A stretch of DNA of 64,000 nucleotides. It comes from Terrimesophilobacter sp038243605. GTDB taxonomy: Bacteria; Actinomycetota; Actinomycetes; Actinomycetales; Microbacteriaceae. Below, in pieces: positions 22,463 to 31,209 of this stretch. The notes beneath the pieces are model-generated. The model saw only the letters and a list, made by a program, of their open reading frames with translations, was not told where the DNA came from and did no database searches. The stretch is from NCBI GenBank assembly GCA_038243605.1, contig JBBSQX010000004.1, forward strand, positions 1-64,000. The letters run 5' to 3'. How positions within the stretch are numbered: the stretch's first letter is position 1; each line of letters begins with the position of its first letter. A program made the translations under genes and the position numbers.

Positions 22463-25400
22463 GTGAGGCGACGCCGCGCAAGTACGATCCGATCGCCGTG
22501 TCTGCGGAGAGCACTGTGGTCGCCGAGTATGTGCCGGATGCCAAAGCCGAGGCGGTGTATCAGTCGGAGTCGGCGTTGGAGCAAGAGCTGATTCGGCTGT
22601 TGGGTACGCAGGCGTATGAATACGTGGCCGTGACGTCGGAAGCCCAACTTGTCGCGAACCTTCGCGCGCAACTCGAAGCACTCAACGGCATCGCCTTCAC
22701 GGACGGCGAGTGGGAGCAGTTCTTCTCCGAGAAGGTCGCTGGCAAGAACGACGGCATCGTCGAAAAGACCATTCGCGTCCAGGAAGACCACGTGCAGATC
22801 CTGAAGCGCGAGGACGGCTCCACGAAGAACATCACTCTGCTGGACAAGCAGAACATCCACAACAACCGGCTGCAGGTTATCAACCAGTACGAGATCGACC
22901 GTGGCCAGGGTGGCGCGAATTACGCGAACCGCTATGACGTCACCGTGCTGGTGAATGGGCTGCCCATGGTGCACATCGAGCTGAAGCGTCGCGGCGTGGA
23001 CATCCGAGAGGCGTTCAACCAGATCGACCGCTACCAGCGGGACAGCTTCTGGGCGGGTTCCGGCCTGTTCGAGTACGTGCAGCTGTTCGTGACTAGCAAC
23101 GGCACGCTGACGAAGTACTACTCCAACACCACGAGAAGCCAGCACCTCAAGGAGGGGCAGGGGCCCAGCGAGGGCCGCAAGGCATCGAACTCCTTCGAGT
23201 TCACTTCGTGGTGGGCGGACGCTCAGAACAAGCCGATCAAGGACCTGACCTCATTCGCGAAGACGTTCTTCGCCAAGCACACGCTGCTGAACATCCTCAC
23301 GCGCTACTGCGTGCTCACCGCTGACCGGCAGCTGTTGGTCATGCGGCCGTATCAGATTGTTGCGACCGAGCGGATCCTGCAGAGGATCGACATCTCCACG
23401 AACTACAAACAACTCGGCACGGCAGCGGCTGGCGGGTACGTGTGGCACACGACCGGTTCTGGCAAGACGCTAACCTCATTCAAGACCGCGCAGCTCGCCT
23501 CGAAGCTTCCGAGCGTGGACAAAGTGCTGTTCGTCGTGGATCGCAAGGACCTGGACTACCAGACCATGCGCGAGTACGACCGGTTCCAGAAGGGCGCCGC
23601 GAACTCCAACACCTCCACGTCCGTGCTGAAGAAGCAACTCGAAGACCCAAACGCGCGGATCATCATCACGACCATCCAGAAGCTGTCGAACTTCATCGCC
23701 GGGAACAAGGGACATGAGATCTACGGCGGCCACATCGTGCTGATTTTCGACGAGTGCCACCGCTCGCAGTTCGGTGACATGCACTCCGCGATCACGAAGG
23801 CATTCAAGAAGTACAACCTGTTCGGCTTCACCGGTACACCGATCTTCGCCGTCAACGCGGGCTCTGGCGGCAACCCGCAACTCAAGACCACCAAGCAGGC
23901 CTTCGGCGACAAGCTTCACACCTACACGATCGTGGATGCGATCACCGACAAAAACGTGCTGCCGTTCCGCATCGACTACGTCAACACCATCAAGGTCGGC
24001 AACGTCACCGATGCGCAGGTCTCAGCTATCGACACGGAGAAGGCGCTGCTCGCGCCGGAGCGCATCCGCGAGATCGTGAAGTACACACTTGAGCACTTTG
24101 ACCAGAAGACCAAGCGAGCCTCAAGTTACGAGCACTCCGTGGTCACGAACGTCGCCGCCTCCACGCGCGCCCGCCGTCAGGCCGAGGCCGTGCGGGAGCG
24201 CAAGCGAGTGCGCGGCTTCAACGCCATCTTCGCGACCGCGTCGATCGACGCCGCCCGCCGCTACTACAACCACTTCCAGACGCAGCAATGGGAGGTTCCG
24301 GAGGATCGCCGCCTCAAGATTGGCCTGATCTACTCCTATGGCGCGAACGAGGCCGCAGATGACGGCATCCTCGACGACGAGGCCTTCGACACTGACGCGC
24401 TCTCGACTGATGCGCGAGGCTTCCTGGAGGATGCGATCCAGGACTACAACGACATCTTCGGCACGAGTTACGACACCAGCGCCGACAAGTTCCAGAACTA
24501 CTACAAGGACCTGTCGCAGCGACTGAAGAACCGTGAACTCGACCTCGTGATTGTGGTCAACATGTTCCTCACGGGCTTCGATGCCACCACGCTGAACACC
24601 CTGTTCGTGGATAAGAACCTTCGCGCGCATGGCCTGATCCAGGCGTACTCGCGTACTAACCGCATCCTCAACTCGGTCAAGACCTATGGCAACATCGTCG
24701 CCTTCCGCGACCTCGAGGACGAGACGAACTCTGCGCTCGAACTGTTCGGCAACAAGGACGCCCGTGGCATCGTGCTGCTCAAGCCATACGGCGACTACTA
24801 CGGCGACTATGCCGAGAAGGTCACCGAGTTGCTCGACCGGTTCCCAATCGGCCATCAGATCGTTGGCGAGGCCGCACAGAAGGACTTCATTGCACTGTTC
24901 GGCGCCATCCTGCGCCTGCAGAACATCCTGACGTCATTCGACGAGTTCGCTGGCAACGAGATTCTCACCAGCCGACAAGGGCAGGACTACCGCAGCGTCT
25001 ACCTCGACCTGTACGCCGAGTTCCGGGGAACCACAGACGCCGAAAAGGAACAGATCAACGACGACGTCGTTTTTGAGATCGAGCTCATCAAGCAAGTTGA
25101 GATCAACGTCGACTACATCCTCATGCTCGTCGAGAAGTACCGTGCCACCCACGGCGATGGCGACGACAAGGAACTCCGCGCCGAGATCGCCCGCGCCGTC
25201 GACGCCAGCCCATCGCTGCGCAACAAGCGCGACCTCATCGAGGACTTCGTCAGCCGTGTCACCGTCGATGGCGCGATCGACGATGAGTGGCAGGCCTTTG
25301 TCGCCGCTAGGCGTGAGGCAGAACTCGATGCGATCATCGCCGCTGAAGACCTGCGCGCTGACGCCACTCGCACGTTCGTCGAGACTGCGTTCCGCGACGG

Positions 25401-25563
25401 CGCACTCCGCACGACAGGCACGGCGATCACGAAGGTGCTGCCGCCAGCGTCGCGCTTCTCCGAAGACGGCGGTCACGGCGAGAAGAAGCAGCGCGTCGTC
25501 GAGAAGCTCGGAGCGTACTTCGAGAGGTTCTTCGGGCTGAGTTCTTCGCGAGAGGACAGCTGA
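22459..25563 (+). CDS. hsdR: Type I restriction-modification system, endonuclease/translocase subunit HsdR
   Basis: A 1034-residue motor and nuclease subunit; the ATG overlaps the hsdS stop. The N-terminal PD-(D/E)xK nuclease domain includes YANRYDVTVLVNGLP followed by MVHIELKRRG (about residues 150-180). SF2 helicase motifs follow: Walker A HTTGSGKTL (about residue 330), IFDECHRSQ (motif II, about residue 428) and FTGTPIF (motif III). The C-terminal third should contact HsdM. It cuts unmethylated foreign DNA after ATP-driven translocation. The length is typical for type I HsdR, with no frameshifts seen, so the system appears intact. One base separates its stop from the next ATG. Confidence 0.96.
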   Translation: MSEATPRKYDPIAVSAESTVVAEYVPDAKAEAVYQSESALEQELIRLLGTQAYEYVAVTSEAQLVANLRAQLEALNGIAFTDGEWEQFFSEKVAGKNDGIVEKTIRVQEDHVQILKREDGSTKNITLLDKQNIHNNRLQVINQYEIDRGQGGANYANRYDVTVLVNGLPMVHIELKRRGVDIREAFNQIDRYQRDSFWAGSGLFEYVQLFVTSNGTLTKYYSNTTRSQHLKEGQGPSEGRKASNSFEFTSWWADAQNKPIKDLTSFAKTFFAKHTLLNILTRYCVLTADRQLLVMRPYQIVATERILQRIDISTNYKQLGTAAAGGYVWHTTGSGKTLTSFKTAQLASKLPSVDKVLFVVDRKDLDYQTMREYDRFQKGAANSNTSTSVLKKQLEDPNARIIITTIQKLSNFIAGNKGHEIYGGHIVLIFDECHRSQFGDMHSAITKAFKKYNLFGFTGTPIFAVNAGSGGNPQLKTTKQAFGDKLHTYTIVDAITDKNVLPFRIDYVNTIKVGNVTDAQVSAIDTEKALLAPERIREIVKYTLEHFDQKTKRASSYEHSVVTNVAASTRARRQAEAVRERKRVRGFNAIFATASIDAARRYYNHFQTQQWEVPEDRRLKIGLIYSYGANEAADDGILDDEAFDTDALSTDARGFLEDAIQDYNDIFGTSYDTSADKFQNYYKDLSQRLKNRELDLVIVVNMFLTGFDATTLNTLFVDKNLRAHGLIQAYSRTNRILNSVKTYGNIVAFRDLEDETNSALELFGNKDARGIVLLKPYGDYYGDYAEKVTELLDRFPIGHQIVGEAAQKDFIALFGAILRLQNILTSFDEFAGNEILTSRQGQDYRSVYLDLYAEFRGTTDAEKEQINDDVVFEIELIKQVEINVDYILMLVEKYRATHGDGDDKELRAEIARAVDASPSLRNKRDLIEDFVSRVTVDGAIDDEWQAFVAARREAELDAIIAAEDLRADATRTFVETAFRDGALRTTGTAITKVLPPASRFSEDGGHGEKKQRVVEKLGAYFERFFGLSSSREDS

Positions 25564-25564
25564 T

Positions 25565-26623
25565 ATGCGACAACTGCTGTCAAGAGCGCTCCAGGTCCTC
25601 GGAATCATCGTGCTCGTGCTAGCAACAGTCGCACTCGTGCTCGTAATCATCAATGCTCTGCCCTGGACCTTGACTTGGGACGTCTGGACTGTGCTGACCG
25701 CCATCGGCACGGTGGGTGCCACGCTTGTGGCAACCATCCTGGCTCTCCGTTCCTGGATACGGGAGAAGGACGCGACCGCTCGCTTCGTCTCGGCTTGGGT
25801 CACCGACGAGTACCAGCCCCGTGATGACGGCTCGGCCTACAAGCGGATGGTGCAACTTCATGTCGCCAACGAGTCGAACGAGCCTGCCTTCAATGCGATG
25901 GTCAACGTTCACATCGGACGCGGCGAAACGCCGCTGGGGCCGCTCGCCGCCCCAGCACCTATCAGCGTGATTCCACCGCGTCGTGAACTGGTCTTCGACA
26001 TCTCCGTGCCGTTGCTCGCTCACGCGGACAGCTGGTATCCAAGGGCGACCCTCACCTTCGCGGATCCAAAGGGACGGCACTGGCTCCGCGAACTCAACGG
26101 CGAACTCCAGGACGTCAGTAGGCAGAGATTGCGCTGGTCCAGGAAACCGGGGCAAGGCGACGAGCGTCAAATCGGCAACCAGGAGAGCCTCTTCAATCCG
26201 ATGCTCATAGCCCTGATGTTCCTCAGCTCTCTACGGGACGAGGAGACAAAGACTGAGGATCTATTTGTGCTACTTGCGCCCGAGGCCCCTGGCTGGGCGA
26301 ATGCTGACTGGGACAAGCTTAAGAGCGAGCTGGCAAACTTCCAGCCAACGTCGATGGTCGATTACCCCGCCCCGCGGATCGCTCGCATCAAGCTCTCGGG
26401 CGACAAGTCACTTGAAGGGAAGCGAGTCGAAGGGAGCGGAAAGCCCCTCGAACTTGATGTCTACATGTTCATCACCCTCACGCTTGATCCTCACTTGGGA
26501 TGGCGGATCTTTGGTGTCGGTGGAAGTGTCCCGCCTGACGCGATCTACTTCGGTGGCTCGCTTGTCGAGGAGGTTGAGCCGTACCAGGGCGACCATCCTG
26601 TCGCGGACGAGGAGCAGGCATGA
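25565..26623 (+). CDS. Unknown membrane protein between hsdR and the CBASS genes (352 aa)
   Basis: Two N-terminal membrane helices (about residues 8-30, VLGIIVLVLATVALVLVIIN, and about 40-61, LTAIGTVGATLVATILALRS) precede a soluble domain of roughly 290 residues, presumably cytoplasmic. The soluble part begins as a beta-sandwich-like region (RMVQLHVANESNEPAFNAMV, PPRRELVFDISVPLL) and ends acidic. I recognise no family. The start is 1 bp after the hsdR stop and its stop overlaps the next ATG, so it is co-translated with the restriction genes and CBASS. It could be an accessory membrane sensor or effector of either system. Confidence 0.75.
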   Translation: MRQLLSRALQVLGIIVLVLATVALVLVIINALPWTLTWDVWTVLTAIGTVGATLVATILALRSWIREKDATARFVSAWVTDEYQPRDDGSAYKRMVQLHVANESNEPAFNAMVNVHIGRGETPLGPLAAPAPISVIPPRRELVFDISVPLLAHADSWYPRATLTFADPKGRHWLRELNGELQDVSRQRLRWSRKPGQGDERQIGNQESLFNPMLIALMFLSSLRDEETKTEDLFVLLAPEAPGWANADWDKLKSELANFQPTSMVDYPAPRIARIKLSGDKSLEGKRVEGSGKPLELDVYMFITLTLDPHLGWRIFGVGGSVPPDAIYFGGSLVEEVEPYQGDHPVADEEQA

Positions 26624-27561
26624 GCGATCCAGGATATCTCCTCGCGACGCTCGCTCAATCGTCTGCTGCGATCGTGGCAATCGTTGGCGGGTTTCTAGTC
26701 AGTCGCCTCGTTCAACTCTCTAGCGAACGCGAGGGATTGAGGCGTCAACTCTTTCGCGCTCGTGACGGGCTCAAGCATGTTGCCACAGAGTACGAAGCGG
26801 CCTACGCCTATCGCTTTGAGAACAGCAAGTCGGCGTTCTTCGGTTGGGTGCGTGAAGGTTTGGTGAAGACCAGTCCCGGAGACCTCGACGTCGAGTCCCT
26901 CTTGGAGCAGAACATTCCGCGTGGTAGCTCAATCGAAGAGATGCGTGGCTACCTTTCTGAGTTGATGGTTCGCGTGTTAGCCGCCAACACGAACATAGCT
27001 GAGTACATCGACAGAGCAAGGGATGATGACGGCTTGACGCTGGACGACCTAACTGATCGAGGCTTGCAGTTCGACGAGTCAGAATCTGAGATCTACGAGC
27101 TTCTCGTCGACCATATCGCCGCGCTGTTGCCCGAAAAGAAACTGCCGTTCGGTATGCCTAGCCTGGCGAACTTCCGTATCCCACGAATCACGAGTGTTGC
27201 GGTGCAATCGACCGAGATGCGTCGGCTGGACGAGTCGATCCGAGACGAACAGAACCTGCTAAGCCGGAAGCTCGTGCTGGAGGCTGAGATCTCGCGCCTT
27301 ACGAGTGAACTGGACGGTATTGGTCGGCCCGCTGCTGTTGGATCCGCGATCTTGATCTTGTCGGTCTACTCGGCACTCGGAATCGTCCTGCCGGTGGCGG
27401 TCATGGCAATAGATGTGCCGCTGGACGCGTGGTCAGCCTGGTTGCTGGTCGGCCTCTTCACCATCGGACTGGTCGCGGTTCTTGTCTACATCTGGTGGTA
27501 TGCCCGCACCCTTAGCCGCCCATTTCGCAAGGACGATGAAGGACCGGAGCTCGATTCATGA
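26620..27561 (+). CDS. Unknown membrane protein with coiled coil, upstream of capV-like gene (313 aa)
   Basis: One N-terminal membrane helix (LATLAQSSAAIVAIVGGFLV), a long helical middle with a coiled coil (about residues 195-235; LSRKLVLEAEISRLTSELDG), then two more helices (about 238-262 and 270-295, ending VAVLVYIWWYARTLSR). The ATGA overlap with the preceding gene and an overlap with the patatin gene (27558) make it part of one translational unit. The AQS-AIVAIVGGFLVSRL N-terminus resembles that of various uncharacterised bacterial membrane proteins. No enzymatic residues are visible. Function unknown; a structural or signalling partner in defence is an inference from linkage. Confidence 0.75.
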   Translation: MSDPGYLLATLAQSSAAIVAIVGGFLVSRLVQLSSEREGLRRQLFRARDGLKHVATEYEAAYAYRFENSKSAFFGWVREGLVKTSPGDLDVESLLEQNIPRGSSIEEMRGYLSELMVRVLAANTNIAEYIDRARDDDGLTLDDLTDRGLQFDESESEIYELLVDHIAALLPEKKLPFGMPSLANFRIPRITSVAVQSTEMRRLDESIRDEQNLLSRKLVLEAEISRLTSELDGIGRPAAVGSAILILSVYSALGIVLPVAVMAIDVPLDAWSAWLLVGLFTIGLVAVLVYIWWYARTLSRPFRKDDEGPELDS

Positions 27562-28520
27562 GCGGGACCGATTACCGGCACGTCTTCCGCGTTCTCACCA
27601 TCGACGGCGGAGGGATCAAGGGTGTTTTTGCGGCGTCATTCCTGGCCGAGCTTGAGAAGACTCTCGGAGAACCTCTTGTCGATCACTTCGATCTGATTTC
27701 TGGAACCTCGACAGGTGGAATCATCGCGCTCGGCCTTGGCATGGGCCTACCTGCCGCAGAGATCCTCTCCTTCTACGAGACACACGGGCCGAAGATTTTC
27801 AGCAAAGGCCGCCTCGGGTTTCTGCGGCAATGGATGGAGGCCAAGTACAGCAGCGAGCCCCTCAAGAGCGCGCTGGAAGAGGTCTTTGGTGCTCGACTTC
27901 TAGGAGATAGCAAGACGCGCCTACTCATTCCGTCGCTAAATCTCGAGACGGGGGAGGTCCACGTCTTCAAGACCGCGCACCATGAGCGCTTTGTCCGCGA
28001 CGATAAGGAGAAAGTCGTCGATGTCGCGCTAGCTACGGCTGCTGCCCCGACTTTCTTTCCGACTCACAATCTCGAGTCTGGAACCCCACTTATTGACGGC
28101 GGTATGTGGGCCAACAACCCGATGAGCGCCGCGGCAGTGGAGGCCCTGGGCGTGCTCGAGTGGCCCAAGGGCTCAGTCAAACTCTTGGGAGTGGGATGTA
28201 CTACTCCCGTCGCGTCCACGCAAGACCGTGGTCAGCGTGGTCGCGGAAAGCTCTATTGGGCAACCAGGGTTGCCGACACTTTCATGGCCGGCCAGTCGTC
28301 ATCATCGCTGGGCGCTGCTCAATTGCTGCTTGGACACGAGAACGTCCATCGAGTCTCGCCGAGTGTCGGTGCCGCGATGTACAAACTAGATGGGGTCGGC
28401 GCCATCAAATCATTGCGAGGGCTCGGATCCACGCAGGCCCGCACTGAGTATCCCAAAGTGAAGGAGATGTTCTTCACTAGCAAGGCAGAGAAGTTCGTTC
28501 CGAAGGGAGGACGCAAATGA
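27558..28520 (+). CDS. CBASS effector, CapV-type patatin-like phospholipase
   Basis: A 320-residue patatin-like phospholipase. The oxyanion motif is DGGGIKGV (about residues 16-23), the nucleophile Ser51 is in GTSTG, and the second catalytic residue Asp180 is in LIDGGMWANNP. This is the CapV architecture, an enzyme that degrades membrane phospholipids when activated by a cyclic nucleotide made by the partner CD-NTase, killing the infected cell. The CD-NTase gene follows with a 4 bp overlap. No signal peptide, consistent with a cytoplasmic enzyme acting on the inner membrane. All catalytic residues are intact. Confidence 0.9.
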   Translation: MSGTDYRHVFRVLTIDGGGIKGVFAASFLAELEKTLGEPLVDHFDLISGTSTGGIIALGLGMGLPAAEILSFYETHGPKIFSKGRLGFLRQWMEAKYSSEPLKSALEEVFGARLLGDSKTRLLIPSLNLETGEVHVFKTAHHERFVRDDKEKVVDVALATAAAPTFFPTHNLESGTPLIDGGMWANNPMSAAAVEALGVLEWPKGSVKLLGVGCTTPVASTQDRGQRGRGKLYWATRVADTFMAGQSSSSLGAAQLLLGHENVHRVSPSVGAAMYKLDGVGAIKSLRGLGSTQARTEYPKVKEMFFTSKAEKFVPKGGRK

Positions 28521-29869
28521 AGCTGGTCAAGAACTTTGACGCATTTCTCAAGAACCGCGTCAACCTCAGCGATAAGCGCATAGAGCAGTTGGATGCTCGC
28601 GTCACCGCTGTCGGGAACTATCTCTCCACCGGCACCGATGTCATTGCGGAAAACTTCATCGAGCTAATTCCACAAGGTTCCTATGCCCAACGGACGATCA
28701 TCAATCCGGTGGCGGCAAACGATGAGTTTGACGCCGACGTGCTCCTTGAGATGAACGAAGTAGATAGTTGGGATGCCGAGGACTATGTTCAAGAGCTCTA
28801 CACGGTCTTCCGATCGAGTGCCACTTACCGGGACATGGTGAGCCGCCGCAGTCGTTGCGTCGTTGTCGACTACGCCAACGAGTTCCACATGGACGTCGTT
28901 CCCTACCTAGAACGTCACGGTGAGCGCTACATCACAAACAGAAACACGAACACATTCGAGCTAACCAACCCTGAGGGCTTCAACGCTTGGCTTGAAGATC
29001 AGAATCGCCTGACAGGGGGACGCCTGGTCAATGTGATTCGGCTCATGAAGTACGTCCGTGACTTCAAAAACAACTTCTCGGTCAAGTCTGTGATTCTCTC
29101 GATCCTTCTTGGCGGCCGCGTCAGCGATGGAGCACTGTGGTCGGATCCGGATCACTACAAGGACATACCCACCACGCTCAAGAACATCGTTGGAGATCTC
29201 GACACATATCTCCAAGCCAATCCCTCAATGCCAAGCATTGATGATCCGAGCTGCCCCGGTGAGAACTTCAACCATCGATGGAACCAACAAGAGTATGCGA
29301 ACTTTCGAAGCTGGATTCACACATATTTGGCCTGGATCAAGGACGCATTTAATGAGCCCGATCAGGACGAGAGCTACAAGAAGTGGCGCAAGCTATTTGG
29401 CGACGACTTCGGCACCTACGCATTTTCGACGATCACGAAGTCCGCTCAGGAGCATTTGACCCGGTCGGACGTGACCAACACGGAAGAGAACATCACCGAG
29501 CGATGGGGAATTCCGGTTGTGCTCGATCGCAGGTACCGTGTGCAACTGCGGGGCAGGCTTCGTCAGAAACCTGGATTTCGTCACTATGACCTCCCCGCCC
29601 GAGGGAATGTAGTCGGTAAGAATCGCACTATCGATTTCCGGATTTCTGCCAATAGCGTTCCTCCGCCCTTCGACGTGTATTGGAAGGTGCGGAACACCGG
29701 GAAAGAGGCTTTCGACGCGAATCAAATGCGAGGCCAAGTGGTGAAGGATGGCGGATCAGCTTCACGGGCAGAGCCCACTGCTCACGCTGGTCGCCACTAC
29801 GTAGAGGTCTACCTCGTCAAGAGTGGTGTCTGCGTCGCAATGGACCACCACCCCGTGATCATCAAGTAG
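28517..29869 (+). CDS. CD-NTase (CBASS cyclic-nucleotide synthase) with C-terminal sensor-like domain
   Basis: A 450-residue nucleotidyltransferase of the cGAS/DncV-like class. The active site shows GSYAQRT (about residues 54-60), DEFDADVLLEM with Asp72 and Asp74, and a third acidic residue, Asp126, in EFHMDVVPYL. A helical OAS/SMODS-like middle is followed by a C-terminal 80-residue domain containing WKVRNTGKEAFDANQMRG and GRHYVEVYLVKSG, resembling the AGS-C sensor domain found attached to CD-NTases. It makes a cyclic oligonucleotide on phage infection; the base identity cannot be read. With the patatin gene this is a minimal CBASS. No Cap2/Cap3 genes follow. Confidence 0.88.
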   Translation: MKLVKNFDAFLKNRVNLSDKRIEQLDARVTAVGNYLSTGTDVIAENFIELIPQGSYAQRTIINPVAANDEFDADVLLEMNEVDSWDAEDYVQELYTVFRSSATYRDMVSRRSRCVVVDYANEFHMDVVPYLERHGERYITNRNTNTFELTNPEGFNAWLEDQNRLTGGRLVNVIRLMKYVRDFKNNFSVKSVILSILLGGRVSDGALWSDPDHYKDIPTTLKNIVGDLDTYLQANPSMPSIDDPSCPGENFNHRWNQQEYANFRSWIHTYLAWIKDAFNEPDQDESYKKWRKLFGDDFGTYAFSTITKSAQEHLTRSDVTNTEENITERWGIPVVLDRRYRVQLRGRLRQKPGFRHYDLPARGNVVGKNRTIDFRISANSVPPPFDVYWKVRNTGKEAFDANQMRGQVVKDGGSASRAEPTAHAGRHYVEVYLVKSGVCVAMDHHPVIIK

Positions 29870-29999
29870 CTCCGCGCTCCTGGATCACCCCGTTGCCTCT
29901 TAGTCGGTCAGTGGGCGGGCGATGTGCGGGGTTGAGGTTTCGACCGCTTGGTTAGTGTTCGACCGTCGCCTTCACCAAACTGATCAACGCCATGAACGA

Positions 30000-30365
30000 C
30001 TATCGGCGCTCCTGGCCATGAGTATCACGCGTTTGCACCCCGCGCAGCCGTAGCTCCTTGAGCACGGTCGTTGAGTCGAAGCCCAGGCGTGTGCCGATCT
30101 TTTCCAGCGACTGGCCAGCCGCGTAGTCTTGGACTGCTCCATCGATTTGCGCGGGGCTCATGCTCTTGGATCGTTTTTCGACCCCAGCTCGCGTGAGATG
30201 ATCCGCAACCGTGGTGCGGTGGACCTCGAGAGCCTTGGCTATCCCCGCGATCGACTGACCACCGAGATAGGCAGAAACAAGCCGCTCTGCCCGGCCCTGA
30301 TCCAACTTCATCGCACGAGACCGGCGCTCGAGCGGCTTTCGGCTCACTAACCTCGGTGGGCTCAC
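30000..30365 (-). CDS. Helix-turn-helix protein, recombinase C-terminal remnant
   Basis: About 121 residues from a GTG at 30365 (ATG at 30311 is the alternative). Two HTH units are visible: LVSAYLGGQSIAGIAKALEV plus HRTTVADHLTRAGV, and DYAAGQSLEKIGTRLGFDST plus TVLKELRLRGV. The sequence resembles the C-terminal DNA-binding tail of serine resolvase/recombinase genes, of which truncated copies are common in actinobacterial genomes near integration sites. The catalytic resolvase domain is absent. It marks the right edge of the accessory region and may be a non-functional leftover or a small DNA-binding protein. Confidence 0.6.
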   Translation of the reverse strand: MSPPRLVSRKPLERRSRAMKLDQGRAERLVSAYLGGQSIAGIAKALEVHRTTVADHLTRAGVEKRSKSMSPAQIDGAVQDYAAGQSLEKIGTRLGFDSTTVLKELRLRGVQTRDTHGQERR

Positions 30366-30570
30366 TTGGGCTTCGACCAGCAATTTACAGAGGTCAGAGG
30401 TCTGCCTCTCTCGATTGCAGTAAGTTCGCAGTACCCCCACCAAAATCTGGCATGCACGCTGTTCTCACTTAGTGCGCCATTACTTTCTAGCGCGGTAGCG
30501 CTCATGGCGAAAGTGGTATGCGCGTTCGAATACAGGAATAAAAGGCCCCCATCAACACTTGGCTTTGTAT

Positions 30571-31128
30571 ATGACCATTCCTGCTGAACTTCAGTCCAAA
30601 TACGTCCAGGGAACCTGGAAGATCGACCCCGCACACTCGGAGGTCTCCTTCTCGGTGAGACACCTCATGATTTCGAAAGTGCGCGGCGTCTTTGAGAAAG
30701 TTGACGTGACCATCGTCACCCCAGAAGACCCGAAGAACACCACTATCGAGGCAGTAGTCGATGTCGCATCGGTGAACACGAACCAACCGGATCGTGACAA
30801 CCACCTTCGCACGAGTGACTTTTTTCTCGTTGACGAGCACCCGACGATGACATTCAACTCAACGTCACTCGCCTTCGATCACGAGAACTTCACCGTTGAG
30901 GGAACGCTCACCATGCGGGGCGTCACGAAGCCAGTCACCCTTAAAGGAGAGTTCGGCGGTCTGATCGTAGACCCGTATGGCCAAACAAAGGCTGGGGCTA
31001 CCGCGACAACGACCATCAACCGGCACGACTTTGGCGTGAGCTGGAACGCCGCGCTGGAGGCCGGGGGCGTGACTCTCGGAGACAACGTGAAAATCGATAT
31101 CGACATTCAAGTTGTATTGGAAAAATAG
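30571..31128 (+). CDS. YceI-family protein
   Basis: A 185-residue YceI-domain protein, a lipocalin-like beta-barrel fold that binds isoprenoid-like lipids. Conserved blocks: TWKIDPAHSEVSFSVRHLMI near the N-terminus, DNHLRTSDFF, FTVEGTLTMRGVTKPVTLKG and NRHDFGVSW. Start is the ATG at 30571 (MTIPAELQS); the 12 nt extension begins with TTG. No signal peptide, so it is cytoplasmic, as are many actinobacterial members. It is the first clearly chromosomal gene after the defence island. Confidence 0.9.
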   Translation: MTIPAELQSKYVQGTWKIDPAHSEVSFSVRHLMISKVRGVFEKVDVTIVTPEDPKNTTIEAVVDVASVNTNQPDRDNHLRTSDFFLVDEHPTMTFNSTSLAFDHENFTVEGTLTMRGVTKPVTLKGEFGGLIVDPYGQTKAGATATTTINRHDFGVSWNAALEAGGVTLGDNVKIDIDIQVVLEK

Positions 31129-31136
31129 TTCTCCGC

Positions 31137-31169
31137 TACGCGGCAGCGTTCGTTGAGCGCTGTCGCGTA
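31137..31169. terminator. Hairpin between convergent YceI and RimK-like genes
   Basis: TACGCG-G-CAGCG pairs with CGCTG-T-CGCGTA around a 9-base loop (one mismatch). It is followed by ACTCTTCTC rather than a clean T-run, so terminator activity is probable but unproven. It lies 8 bp after the YceI stop. Confidence 0.5.
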
Positions 31170-31209
31170 ACTCTTCTCAGTTCCCCCAAAAAGGTGACTT
31201 TGTGGCCGA

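Noticed and set aside
30389..30397. AGAGGTCAG identical to tRNA-Ala 3267-3275, as a possible right attachment site.
   Set aside because: Only 9 bp, and the following bases do not continue as the tRNA 3' half, which a displaced chromosomal end should show. A match of this size is expected by chance at a fair rate.
30528..30537. GTTCGAAT shared with the tRNA T-loop.
   Set aside because: Eight bases only, and flanks do not match on either side.
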